Source: an uncultured Burkholderiaceae bacterium
Lineage (GTDB): Bacteria; Pseudomonadota; Gammaproteobacteria; Burkholderiales; Burkholderiaceae_F
DNA length: 15,747 bases
NCBI GenBank assembly: GCA_937936215.1
Contig: CALGWX010000333.1
Coordinates: 1 to 15,747 of the forward strand
Direction of reading: 5' to 3'
The notes below the pieces were generated by a model. The model was not told the DNA's origin and ran no database searches. It saw only the letters and a program-made list of their open reading frames with translations. The position numbers and the translations under genes were made by a program. Within the stretch, counting starts at the first letter, position 1. Each line of letters opens with the position of its first letter. Of the stretch, positions 1-7,336 are shown piece after piece.

Positions 1-1232
1 CGCCCTTTCATCAGTGAGATGAGCGGCAAAAGGTTGTAGTCGCCCCTCGGCGCCCGGCTGAAGGCGCGGCGGGCCACGCCGATGGCCCGCTCCTCGCCGG
101 CATCGGCAGCGATCAGCGCCCCCATCACCGCGCCGATGCTGGTGCCGGCGACGCAGTCGATCGGCACGCCGCGCGCGCGCAGCGCCCGCCACACCCCCAG
201 ATGGGCAAACCCCCGCGCGCCGCCGCCGGCCAGGACGAGCCCGACGGCGGTGCGGCTGAGCAGGCGCGCCAGCCGCGCCATGTCGCGCGGCAGCTCCGGG
301 CGCAGGTTCACGTGGCCCGCCACCGGCCGGCGCGCGACCCACGCCCGCGCGCCGCGCGGCACCGCGTGCTCGGCAGCGTGCAGCAGCACCAGCGTCTGCG
401 CCGATTCGCGGCCCGCGCCTTCAGCGAGCAGCGCCTGCTCCACCGGATGCAGCGCCGGCGGCTGCGCGGCGTCGGCCAGCAGCAGCAGCTCGTCGCCGAG
501 GTGAACGCAGCGGCGCGTCCAAGGCGATGGCGAGTCCTCCGCCACGCGCAGGACGAAGTCGTGCTCGGCCTCGACGGCGTCGAGCGCCAGCGCGATGCGG
601 CGGTCGTCCTGCCCCGCGGGGTTGGCGCCGGCCTCCCCAAGCAGTTGGTCGATGGCGGCGGCATCGACCACGCGCACGCGCCCGTGCCGCGCCAGTTCGC
701 CGGCCAGCCGCTGCGCCAAGGCGGGCAGATCGACGCCGGCGCTAGCCGGCAGCAGCGCCACGGTCACCGGTGGCGGCACCGGTCGCCGCTGATGTTGCGT
801 TTGCAGCCGGGCAATGATCGTGCGCATCACCGCCGTCGACGCCTGCGGGCTGCGCGCCAGCAACTCGTCGAAGCGCGCCCGGTCCAGTCGCGCCAGCACC
901 GAGTCGCGGATCGCCACCACGGTGGCCGATCGCGGCTCGCCGCTGACGAGGCTCATCTCGCCGATCAGCTCGCCGCGGCCGAGTTCGCGCACGGCGCGGC
1001 GCGCGCCGTCGTCGCCTTCGAGGTAGACGCGCAGCCGGCCGCTCACCGACAGATACGCCGCATCGCCGGGCAAGCCCTGCCGCATCAGCACCTCGCTGGC
1101 GGCGATCTCCGTCCACTGCACGTGGCCGGCGAGAGCGGCGCGCGCGTCGGCGCCGAGGTCGCCGAACAGCGTCCCGAGGTACTGCGCCAGCAGCACCTGG
1201 CGCCGCGCCTGCACGTCGGCGGCGGCGATCAC
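1..1232 (-). CDS. Patatin/NTE-like phospholipase with N-terminal cNMP-binding domain (3' end cut by window edge)
   Basis: This is a predicted serine lipid acyl hydrolase of the bacterial RssA/neuropathy-target-esterase type, with 410 residues visible. Residues about 20-130 form a cyclic-nucleotide-binding domain; its phosphate-binding cassette (GEMSLVSGEPRSA) keeps E92 and R101. Residues about 150-320 resemble the linker of NTE-like proteins (SPWTRRC near 245). The patatin domain then begins with the oxyanion motif GGGARGF (336-342) and the nucleophile elbow GTSIG (serine 365). The catalytic Asp lies beyond the left edge. I chose GTG at 1232 because it puts about 20 residues before the cNMP domain, as is usual in the family. 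The frame is open back to the SulP stop at 1482, so ATG at 1370 or 1454 is possible, but that stretch is Arg/Ala/Pro-rich and no start has a clear Shine-Dalgarno site. It follows the SulP gene on the same strand. Family call is secure; the start is not. Confidence 0.85.
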   Translation of the reverse strand, partial: MIAAADVQARRQVLLAQYLGTLFGDLGADARAALAGHVQWTEIAASEVLMRQGLPGDAAYLSVSGRLRVYLEGDDGARRAVRELGRGELIGEMSLVSGEPRSATVVAIRDSVLARLDRARFDELLARSPQASTAVMRTIIARLQTQHQRRPVPPPVTVALLPASAGVDLPALAQRLAGELARHGRVRVVDAAAIDQLLGEAGANPAGQDDRRIALALDAVEAEHDFVLRVAEDSPSPWTRRCVHLGDELLLLADAAQPPALHPVEQALLAEGAGRESAQTLVLLHAAEHAVPRGARAWVARRPVAGHVNLRPELPRDMARLARLLSRTAVGLVLAGGGARGFAHLGVWRALRARGVPIDCVAGTSIGAVMGALIAADAGEERAIGVARRAFSRAPRGDYNLLPLISLMKG

Positions 1233-1383
1233 GGCACCCGCCCGCGCGGCGAAACCACCCAGCCGTCGTGCCGCCTTGCGCTGCTGCGGCAGCGCGCCGC
1301 GCCTGCTCGCAGCGGCGGGCGCGTGGCCGCCGGCAATTCGACGACCGCGGCGCGCCCTCGTCCGCCCCATCGCGCCGATCGCG

Positions 1384-1481
1384 CTGTCGGCTGCGGTCCG
1401 GCACGCAGCTGGGGGCTGGGACGCGGCAGGCGGCCGGAACGCAGCAGGCGACATGGACACGGCAGGCGCCCGCGACGCGCC
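1384..1481. repeat. Degenerate 18-bp tandem repeat, about 5 units
   Basis: On the plus strand, units resembling GACGCGGCAGGCGNCCGG start near 1384, 1402, 1420, 1438, 1456 and 1474. The copies at 1402-1473 match best and the outer ones are worn. The tract fills the spacer between the SulP stop and the patatin gene. Because the period is a multiple of three, it would read on the minus strand, in the patatin frame, as a Pro-Ala-Ala hexapeptide repeat if translation started at ATG 1454. Seen by eye only. Confidence 0.55.
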
Positions 1482-3257
1482 TCAGTGCCTGTCATGCAGG
1501 GCCTCCAGTTCATCGGTCAGCGCCCGCACGCGCGAGGCGAGCAGCAGCCCAAGGTTCAACAGCAGCTTGGCCAGCAGTGCGGGGTGCTCGGCGCGGATGC
1601 GCTCGTACGCAGCGCGGTCCAGTTCGAGCACGATGGCGTCGTCCTCGGCGATCGCATCGGCCGAGCGCGGCCGTCCCTGCAGCAGGCCGATCTCGCCGAA
1701 GGCCACGCCCGGCGCGTAGGTCACCATCCGTCGCCCGGGGCCACTGTCGCCTGCCGGCAGCCAGATGCCGATCGGCCCGCGCAGCGACACGTACATCGCA
1801 TCGCCCGGATCGCCGCGGCGAAAGACGAACTCGCCCTTGGCGATGCGCCGCTCGACCATCAGCGACGACAGCAGCGACAGCTCGTCGTCTTCCAGGCCCG
1901 CGCCCAGCAGCGTTTGCGCCAGGGTCAGCGCTGGCCGGTCGCGCGCCGGACCGGCCAGCTGCGCCAGCAGCGCCTCCTCGGCGGCCTCCAGCGCCCGGTC
2001 GGCATCGGCGAAGAACGCCACGTGCTGCAGGCGGCCATGCACGTCCATGTCGCGGATCATCCGCAGGCGCGGATCTTCGGGCCCGAGGCCGGCAATCAGC
2101 AGCCGCCGTCCCTGCCGATGCACGTAATCGGCGGCGTGCAGCAGCACGCGGGCGCCGCTGGCATCGACGTCGATGACCCGATCGAAGTCCAGCACGATGA
2201 CGTCGGAGCCGGCCGCAAGTTCCTCGATCGCCTCATCGGCCGCCTCGGCGGTGCCGAAGAACAGCGCGCCGTCGAGCTCCAGCAGGGCGATGCGCCGGCC
2301 GTGGCGGCGCAGCAGCTCGGCCTCTTCGTGCGGCCGCACCTTGCGCGAGGTGCGCCGGTCCGCGTGCAGCCGCCGCCGCACCGCCGGCCTGGTGTTGCTG
2401 CGGATGAACATCACCATCGCCACCAGCGTGCCCAGCGCGATCGCCGCCGGCAGCGACACCGCCACCGTCACCGCCGCCACCAGCAGCATCGCCGCGTAGC
2501 TGCCGGCCAGCCGCACCGGCAGGCGACCCTGCCGCCCCTCGCGCCAGAGCATCGCGGTGGCGCCGCGCGTCCAGTCGTCGACCAGGCCGATGGCCACCGC
2601 GAAGAAGACGCCGGCGATCGCCGCCATCGGCACGATGTCCATGAAGCGCAGGCCCAGCGCCAGCGCCGCCAGCAGGCCGACCCCGAACAGGAGCCGCGAC
2701 ATCGCGGTGCGGCCGCCGGCATCGAGGTTCAGCTTGCTGCGCGTGGTCGATGCCGCGCTCGGCGGCGCGCCGATCGCGCCCACCGCGATGTTGGCCACCC
2801 CCGGGGCGAGCAGCTCGCGCTCGCTGGAGTGCCGCTTCTGCGTCAGCTCGTCGATGGTCGAGCCGGCCAGCGCCGACTGCAGGCTCGACATCATCGCCAC
2901 CGCAAGCGCGAACTGCAGCAGTGGCCAGGCCATCGCGGGCAGCAGGCCATTGCGCACGTGGTCGGGCAGGGGCGCCAGCACGTCGAGCGCCGGCCAGTGA
3001 AACTCCGGCACGCTGAGCAGCGGCCCGAGGCCGCTTGCCAGCGGGGTGGCGGCAAGCAGATGGTGCAGCCCGGTGGCCGCGGCCAGCGCCAGCAGGTACG
3101 GCGGCACCGGCCGCGTCCACGCCGGCGCGCGAAGCGCCGCCAGCAGCGCCGTGGCGGCGACGAGCGGCGCCAGCCACTGCGCCTGGCGCAGGTCGAACTG
3201 CCCCGGCGTGCCCGGCAGCCCCAGCGCGTGGGGCAGCATCGCGCCGGCCATCAGCAC
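1482..3257 (-). CDS. C-terminal piece of the split SulP transporter: rest of membrane core, STAS, cNMP domain
   Basis: This 591-residue frame could restart at GTG 3257, 15 bases past the premature stop, or at the ATG two codons on. It carries the rest of the SulP membrane core. The family signature is at about 170-190 (STTRSKLNLDAGGRT), followed by hydrophobic helices near 195-228 and 250-285. A STAS domain spans about 318-435 with the conserved VDASG near 363-368. A cNMP-binding domain spans about 450-570, with the cassette FGEIGLLQGRPRSA keeping E522 and R531. There is no Shine-Dalgarno site of note before 3257, so efficient reinitiation is doubtful. Both soluble regulatory domains are intact. 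Confidence 0.65.
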   Translation of the reverse strand: MLMAGAMLPHALGLPGTPGQFDLRQAQWLAPLVAATALLAALRAPAWTRPVPPYLLALAAATGLHHLLAATPLASGLGPLLSVPEFHWPALDVLAPLPDHVRNGLLPAMAWPLLQFALAVAMMSSLQSALAGSTIDELTQKRHSSERELLAPGVANIAVGAIGAPPSAASTTRSKLNLDAGGRTAMSRLLFGVGLLAALALGLRFMDIVPMAAIAGVFFAVAIGLVDDWTRGATAMLWREGRQGRLPVRLAGSYAAMLLVAAVTVAVSLPAAIALGTLVAMVMFIRSNTRPAVRRRLHADRRTSRKVRPHEEAELLRRHGRRIALLELDGALFFGTAEAADEAIEELAAGSDVIVLDFDRVIDVDASGARVLLHAADYVHRQGRRLLIAGLGPEDPRLRMIRDMDVHGRLQHVAFFADADRALEAAEEALLAQLAGPARDRPALTLAQTLLGAGLEDDELSLLSSLMVERRIAKGEFVFRRGDPGDAMYVSLRGPIGIWLPAGDSGPGRRMVTYAPGVAFGEIGLLQGRPRSADAIAEDDAIVLELDRAAYERIRAEHPALLAKLLLNLGLLLASRVRALTDELEALHDRH

Positions 3258-3272
3258 GGCAGCGCCGTTGAT

Positions 3273-3746
3273 TTAGCCGGCGTGGACCGGAAACGGCACG
3301 AAGTGCACCAGCCGGCCGAGATTCATCGCCGCCAGCGCCACCTGCAGCAGCCCCGCCAGCACGACGCCCAGCCCGACGAAGGCCAGGATCGTCGGCAGGA
3401 ACGGGCGCCCGTCGGCGCCGAGCAGGCGGCTGTCGAGGATCAGCCCGCCGATCAGCGACGACACCAGCAGCGCCAGCGCCGCGCTCGAGCCGCTGAGCAG
3501 CGGGCCGCGGCCGCCGGCCAGCATCGACGCGATGCTGGCCACGCCGGCAGTGAAGGCGCCGAGCAGGAAACCGTTCTGCGCCAGGTCGGCCCCGAGCGGC
3601 GCGTAGGCGATGAGCCCGTAGCCGCCCTCGACCGCCGGCAGCACCATCGCCGCCGTCAGCGCGCCGGCAATGTCGCCGCGGGCCACGCCGTCGCGGCGCG
3701 CCAGCGAACGCGACCAGTCGCCCAGGCCGAGGGCCGCGCCGCTCAC
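3273..3746 (-). CDS. N-terminal piece of the split SulP transporter
   Basis: This 157-residue open frame starts with GTG at 3746 and ends at the premature TAA. It holds the SulP N-terminus (DIAGALTAAMVLPAVEGGYG near 24-43) and about four hydrophobic segments, including GSSAALALLVSSLIGG near 86-101 and TILAFVGLGVVLAGLLQVAL near 119-138. Alone it lacks most of the transport core and both cytoplasmic domains, so an active transporter is unlikely without readthrough. Listed separately because this is what a literal translation gives. Confidence 0.6.
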   Translation of the reverse strand: MSGAALGLGDWSRSLARRDGVARGDIAGALTAAMVLPAVEGGYGLIAYAPLGADLAQNGFLLGAFTAGVASIASMLAGGRGPLLSGSSAALALLVSSLIGGLILDSRLLGADGRPFLPTILAFVGLGVVLAGLLQVALAAMNLGRLVHFVPFPVHAG

Positions 3747-3792
3747 CGGCCGCCCTTCATGCGCCCCGGCGGCGCGGCGGCCAATGCGCGCA

Positions 3793-4590
3793 TCAGTCGC
3801 GCGCTCCCCAGGAGGGAAACTCGTCCACCAGCGCCGTGTGCGTGACCAGCTCGCGCCCCTTCCACAGGTGCAGGTGGAACGACGGCGGCTCGAAGGTGAA
3901 GCCGACCTCGGCGTCGGGCACCAGGTCGAGCCGCAACTGGTGCGCGCTGCTCGGGCAGATCGAGGCCATCGTGCCGCCGAAGCGGGCCATCGCGTTGCGG
4001 TGCTGGTGGCCGCAGATCACCCGCTCGACGTGCGGGTGGGAGGCGAGCACGGCGGCTTCGGCAGCGGCGTCCGCTTCGGCCAGGCCCATGTTGTCCATGA
4101 AGCTGAGTCCGCTGGCGAAGGGCGGATGGTGCTGGGCGACGATCGTCGGCCGGCGCGACGCCGCCAGCGTGCGGTCGAGCCAGCGCAGTCGCTTCTCGCA
4201 CAGCGCGCCGCCTGGCCGGCCCGGCACGAGCGTGTCGAGCACGACCAGCCGCACCGCGAATTCGTCGACGGCGTACTGCACGAAACCGTCGTCGCCGTGC
4301 AGGTGGCGGTGGGCCGGGAAGGCGGACCGCAGCGCATCGCGGTCGTCGTGGTTGCCGACGGCGAGATACACCGGCATCGGCAGCGGCGCCAGGATCTCGG
4401 CCAGCACCGCGTACTGCGCCAGGCTGCCGCCCTCGGTGAGGTCGCCGGTGGCGATCACGGCGTCGGGCCGCCGCGGCAGCGCGAGGATGCGGCGCACGCA
4501 GCGCTCGAACATGGCCACGGTGTCGACCCGGCCATAGGCGAGGCTGCCACGCTCGACGACGTGCGGGTCGCTGATCTGGCAGAGCAACAT
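3793..4590 (-). CDS. Class III (CpdA/Icc-like) metallophosphodiesterase
   Basis: A 265-residue calcineurin-like phosphoesterase with the full two-metal site: SDPH (D8, H10), TGDLTEGGS (D50), VGNHDDRDALRSAF (N80, H81), QHHPPF (H154 or H155) and CGHQHR (H195, H197). The spacing and the GNHD-x-R-x-x-LR-x-x-F pattern match the CpdA/Icc branch, whose best-known member hydrolyses 3',5'-cAMP; cAMP activity here is inferred from resemblance. ATG at 4590 was chosen because the family begins right at the D-x-H strand; the open frame reaches back to 4731, but that stretch is Arg-rich and unlike the family. No signal peptide, so cytoplasmic. It lies 52 bp after hoxW and 46 bp before the SulP gene. With two cNMP-binding proteins downstream, a role in cyclic-nucleotide turnover fits. 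Other substrates such as phospholipid headgroup diesters are possible. Confidence 0.85.
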   Translation of the reverse strand: MLLCQISDPHVVERGSLAYGRVDTVAMFERCVRRILALPRRPDAVIATGDLTEGGSLAQYAVLAEILAPLPMPVYLAVGNHDDRDALRSAFPAHRHLHGDDGFVQYAVDEFAVRLVVLDTLVPGRPGGALCEKRLRWLDRTLAASRRPTIVAQHHPPFASGLSFMDNMGLAEADAAAEAAVLASHPHVERVICGHQHRNAMARFGGTMASICPSSAHQLRLDLVPDAEVGFTFEPPSFHLHLWKGRELVTHTALVDEFPSWGARD

Positions 4591-4615
4591 GAAACCGGCC
4601 GAAAGTGGCAGCCGT

Positions 4616-4632
4616 CGCGGCGCCGAGCCGCG
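4616..4632 (-). other. Short GC hairpin between hoxW and the phosphodiesterase gene
   Basis: A perfect 6-bp inverted repeat (CGCGGC, 5-base loop, GCCGCG) lies just after the hoxW stop. No run of T follows on the minus strand, so it is not a convincing intrinsic terminator; it might be a stability element or chance in GC-rich DNA. Confidence 0.2.
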
Positions 4633-4642
4633 GCGGGCGGGG

Positions 4643-5245
4643 TCAAGGCGACGAGAGCGTAGCGGATAGCGGCGCTTGCGGGCGCGTCGAATGCGGTTCC
4701 CTGACCACTGCGCCGCCGACGGCGCGGCCAACGGCGAGGCGCCCCTGGGCTATCCGGCCTGCACCGGGGCGCGACGCGCGACCGTGGGGCGCAACAGCGG
4801 CAAGGCAGGCGGCGAGCGCCGCATCGAGGTTTGCCCGCGCCTGCGGGCTCAACGGCGAGCCCAGTTCGAAGGCGCAGCCGCGGATGGCGAGCACGTACGC
4901 GGGCGGCGGCTGGGCGCCGGTGAGCCGAACGTAGGCGTCGAGCACGGCTGCCGGCGCCAGGCTGTGCGTGCTGTGGCTCGAGACCGACGCCGCCGCGATC
5001 CTGCGCAGCTCGAAGTCGGCGCCGTTGGTGGCGGCGTCGATGAACAGCACGAACTCGCGCCCGAGCAGGTCGAGCGCGTGCTCGACCTGCAGTTGAAAGT
5101 CCGTCAGCACCTCGACGCCGGCAAGGCGCATCGCCTCGATACGGCTTGCCGCCAGCGGCCCCAGGGCGTCGTCGCCGCGGCTGGGGTTGCCGATGGCCAG
5201 CACCAGCACCGGCGCCACGCCGGAAGGCGGATCCAGGCTCAGCAT
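4643..5245 (-). CDS. hoxW: HoxW, hydrogenase maturation endopeptidase for HoxH
   Basis: A 200-residue member of the HyaD/HycI protease family. It removes the C-terminal peptide of the hydrogenase large subunit once nickel is in place, locking the active site. The N-terminus has LVLAIGNPSRGDDALG (about 14-29), the family's GN-x-x-RGDD motif, followed by TDFQLQVEHALDLLG (about 48-62), typical of the group 3 enzyme proteases, and FIDAAT. ATG 5245 overlaps the hoxH stop by 7 bases and has AAGGG 4 bases upstream, so the two genes are translationally coupled. Recognisable family sequence ends near residue 155; the last 45 or so residues are Ala/Gly/Arg/Ser-rich and make the protein longer than usual for HoxW. 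They may be a worn tail or a frame that lost its stop. Confidence 0.92.
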   Translation of the reverse strand: MLSLDPPSGVAPVLVLAIGNPSRGDDALGPLAASRIEAMRLAGVEVLTDFQLQVEHALDLLGREFVLFIDAATNGADFELRRIAAASVSSHSTHSLAPAAVLDAYVRLTGAQPPPAYVLAIRGCAFELGSPLSPQARANLDAALAACLAAVAPHGRASRPGAGRIAQGRLAVGRAVGGAVVREPHSTRPQAPLSATLSSP

Positions 5246-6705
5246 GCGCCCTTGACCCGGCGGTCGACCGTCGCGCCGTCGGCATCGACCAGCTCCACCG
5301 CCAGCGGCATCTGCCCGAGCGCGTGCGTGGCGCACGACAGGCAGGGGTCGAAGGCGCGTATCGCCACCTCGACGTGGTTGAGCAGCGCCTCGGTGAGCGT
5401 GCGGCCGTCCAGATAGGTGCGCGCCACCTGCCGGATCGCCTCGTTCATCGCCTGGTTGTTGTGCGTGGTCGAGACGATGAGATTCGCCCGCGTGACCTGG
5501 TCGTTCTCGTCGACGCGGTAGTGGTGGATCAGCGTGCCGCGCGGCGCCTCGATCACGCCGACGCCGCGCTCGGCGCGCTCGCCCTGCGCGACGAGGTCGG
5601 TGCCGAGCAGGTCGTCGTCGTGCAGCAGGTCCTTGATCGTCTCGGCGGCGGCGAGCATCTCGATCATCCGCGTCCAGTGGTACGCCAGCGGCGCATGCAC
5701 CGGCCCGCCGCCGAAGGCGTCGAGGAACTCGCGCCGCGCCGCGTCCGCCAGCGGCGTGTGGATGCGGTCGCAGTTCTGCACCCGCGCCAGCGGGCCAACC
5801 TTGTACCAGCCCTCTTCCGGGCCGAGCTGGCGCAGGAACGGGAACTTCATGTACGACCACGGCTTGACTTCCTCGACGATCAGCTCCCAGTAGCGGGCGC
5901 AGTCGCCGCGGTCGAACAGGATCGCGCCGTCCGCATCGCGGGCGCGAAGCGCGCCGTCATACAGGTCCATCGCCCCGTCGGGGCCGACGATCGACAGCAG
6001 GTTCGAGCGGAAGGCGCCGAAGCGGTCGTAAAGCGCCCGGTTCGACTCGTGCAGCCGGCGCGCGAGGTCGACCGCCTCGCGCGACCAGGCGATCACACGA
6101 TAGATGTCCTCCTGCAGGTAGGCGCGCTCCTCGGCGGTAAGCGACTTGTTCACGCCGCCGGGAATCGCCCCAGTGCCGTGCACGCGCTTACCGGCGGTGA
6201 CGCGAATCACCTCCTGGCCGTACTTGCGCAGCAGCACCCCTTTCTTGGCCAGCTCCGGGTGCTCGGCGACCAGCGCGACGATATTGCGGCGGCCGACCTC
6301 GGCGTCGAAGCCGAACAGCAGGTCGGGCGAGGCCAGGTGGAAAAAGTGCAGCGCGTGCGACTGCAGGATCTGGCCGTGGTGCATCAGGCGGCGGATCTTC
6401 TCCGCGGTGGGCGTGAGCTTGGCGCCGACGATCACGTCCATCGCCTTGGCCGCGGCCAGATGGTGGCTCACCGGGCAGATGCCGCACAGCCGCTGCACCA
6501 TCACCGGCACTTCCCAGTACGGCCGGCACTGGATGAACTTCTCGAAGCCGCGGAACTCGACGATGTGCAGCCGCACCTGCTGCACGTGGCCGTCGGCGTC
6601 GAGCAGCAGGGTCACCTTGCCGTGGCCCTCGACGCGCGACAGCGGATCGATCGCCACCCGGCGCAGTTGCTCGGGATGCTCGGCGGCTTCGAGTGCGAAG
6701 GTCAT
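5239..6705 (-). CDS. hoxH: HoxH, large catalytic subunit of the NAD-reducing [NiFe] hydrogenase
   Basis: A 488-residue large subunit carrying the Ni-Fe(CN)2CO active site of the cytoplasmic H2:NAD+ oxidoreductase (group 3d). Both nickel-ligand motifs are intact: L1 RLCGICPVSH with C74 and C77, and L2 DPCLSCATH with C455 and C458. Behind L2 sits a 27-residue tail after H461; HoxW is expected to cut between His461 and Ala462, as in the known HoxH proteins. The N-terminal DPLSRVEGHGKV is also typical. The start at 6705 has AAAGGG about 5 bases upstream. hoxY ends 79 bp before; just after that stop a small hairpin (CGGCG-cat-CGCCG on the plus strand, 6770-6782) may affect mRNA processing. The gene overlaps hoxW. 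Nothing suggests inactivation. Confidence 0.97.
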   Translation of the reverse strand: MTFALEAAEHPEQLRRVAIDPLSRVEGHGKVTLLLDADGHVQQVRLHIVEFRGFEKFIQCRPYWEVPVMVQRLCGICPVSHHLAAAKAMDVIVGAKLTPTAEKIRRLMHHGQILQSHALHFFHLASPDLLFGFDAEVGRRNIVALVAEHPELAKKGVLLRKYGQEVIRVTAGKRVHGTGAIPGGVNKSLTAEERAYLQEDIYRVIAWSREAVDLARRLHESNRALYDRFGAFRSNLLSIVGPDGAMDLYDGALRARDADGAILFDRGDCARYWELIVEEVKPWSYMKFPFLRQLGPEEGWYKVGPLARVQNCDRIHTPLADAARREFLDAFGGGPVHAPLAYHWTRMIEMLAAAETIKDLLHDDDLLGTDLVAQGERAERGVGVIEAPRGTLIHHYRVDENDQVTRANLIVSTTHNNQAMNEAIRQVARTYLDGRTLTEALLNHVEVAIRAFDPCLSCATHALGQMPLAVELVDADGATVDRRVKGAC

Positions 6706-6784
6706 GGTGCCCTTTCACCGCGACGGACGGGGGGCTGCCGCCGCGTGCCGGTCTTGGGGTGCGGTCCGACGGCGCATCGCCGCC

Positions 6785-7336
6785 TCAGTCGTAGTGGATC
6801 AGCCCGTGGCCGAGCTGCGGCGTGCGGCCGGCGAGCAGGTCGGTGAGGAACTTCCAGATCGCGTCCGCCGACGGCGGGCAGCCGGGCAGGAAGTAGTCGA
6901 TCTTCACCACCTCGTGCAGCGGGTGCACCTTGTCGAGGGGCAACGGCAGCTCGGGGTCGTTGGGAATGCCGCCCTTCGACAGCCCCAGCTCGGTCTCGTA
7001 GACCTCCTGCAGGCAGGCGCCGAGGTCCAGGTGGTTGCGCTGCGCCGGCAGCCCGCCATTGATGGCGCAGGCGCCCACGGCCACCAGAATCTTGCAGCGG
7101 CTGCGGAACTCGCGCAGCACGTGCACGTTCTCGGCGTTGCAGATGCCACCCTCGATGAAGCCGATGTCGCAGTTGCCGCAATGCTTGATGTCGGTGAACG
7201 GCGAGCGGTCGAACTCCACCTTGTCCAGCAGCGCGAACAGCCGCTCGTCGATGTCGAGGAACGACATGTGGCAGCCGAAGCAGCCGGCCAGCGAAGTCGT
7301 CGCCACCCGGAGCTTGCGCGGCGGCTTGGTCGTCAT
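6785..7336 (-). CDS. hoxY: HoxY, small subunit of the NAD-reducing [NiFe] hydrogenase
   Basis: A 183-residue small subunit that passes electrons from the Ni-Fe site to the diaphorase half. As in other HoxY proteins it is short, lacks a Tat signal, and keeps only the cysteines for the proximal [4Fe-4S] cluster: SLAGCFGC near the N-terminus, VGACAINGG in the middle and FLPGCPPSADAIW near 150. GGICNAENV is also present. The frame stays open into hoxU, but ATG 7336 is the start because it has AGGGGG 4 bases upstream and begins MTTKPPRKLRVATTSLAGC. It overlaps the hoxU stop by four bases (ATGA), so hoxU and hoxY are probably coupled. It pairs with HoxH. Confidence 0.96.
   Translation of the reverse strand: MTTKPPRKLRVATTSLAGCFGCHMSFLDIDERLFALLDKVEFDRSPFTDIKHCGNCDIGFIEGGICNAENVHVLREFRSRCKILVAVGACAINGGLPAQRNHLDLGACLQEVYETELGLSKGGIPNDPELPLPLDKVHPLHEVVKIDYFLPGCPPSADAIWKFLTDLLAGRTPQLGHGLIHYD

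Larger units (their letters stand above)
1482..3746 (-). pseudogene. SulP-family anion transporter (SulP-STAS-cNMP) interrupted by an in-frame TAA
   Basis: Read through the stop, this is one 755-codon frame (stop included) for an inner-membrane SulP anion transporter: a hydrophobic core, then STAS, then a C-terminal cNMP-binding domain. Family substrates include sulfate, bicarbonate and dicarboxylates; the sequence does not choose among them. The GTG start overlaps nothing upstream and has AAGGG about 7 bases before it. The TAA at 3275-3273 falls inside the conserved PV-x-x-G-(aromatic)-x-N-G region: residues before it read FVPFPVHAG and after it INGAAVLMAG. An aromatic residue is usual there, so a single C or T to A change of a Tyr codon explains it. 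No frame change or deletion accompanies it and both sides look well conserved, which suggests a very recent mutation, a sequencing error, or readthrough. It lies 46 bp after the CpdA-like gene and 249 bp before the patatin gene. Confidence 0.8.

Noticed and set aside
201..3845. A 1214-codon open frame on the plus strand opposite the patatin and SulP genes
   Set aside because: It is the antisense of conserved genes; the product is Arg/Gln/His-rich with no domains. Long antisense frames are common when third codon positions are nearly all G or C.
3743..4201. Minus-strand 152-codon frame ending in the GTGA at the SulP start
   Set aside because: It overlaps the phosphodiesterase gene in another frame and its residues are unlike any family; only its stop is close to the SulP start.
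4591..4731. Longer N-terminus for the phosphodiesterase starting at 4731
   Set aside because: The extra residues are Arg/Pro/Ser-rich, overlap the hoxW 3' end, and precede the D-x-H strand at which the family normally begins.
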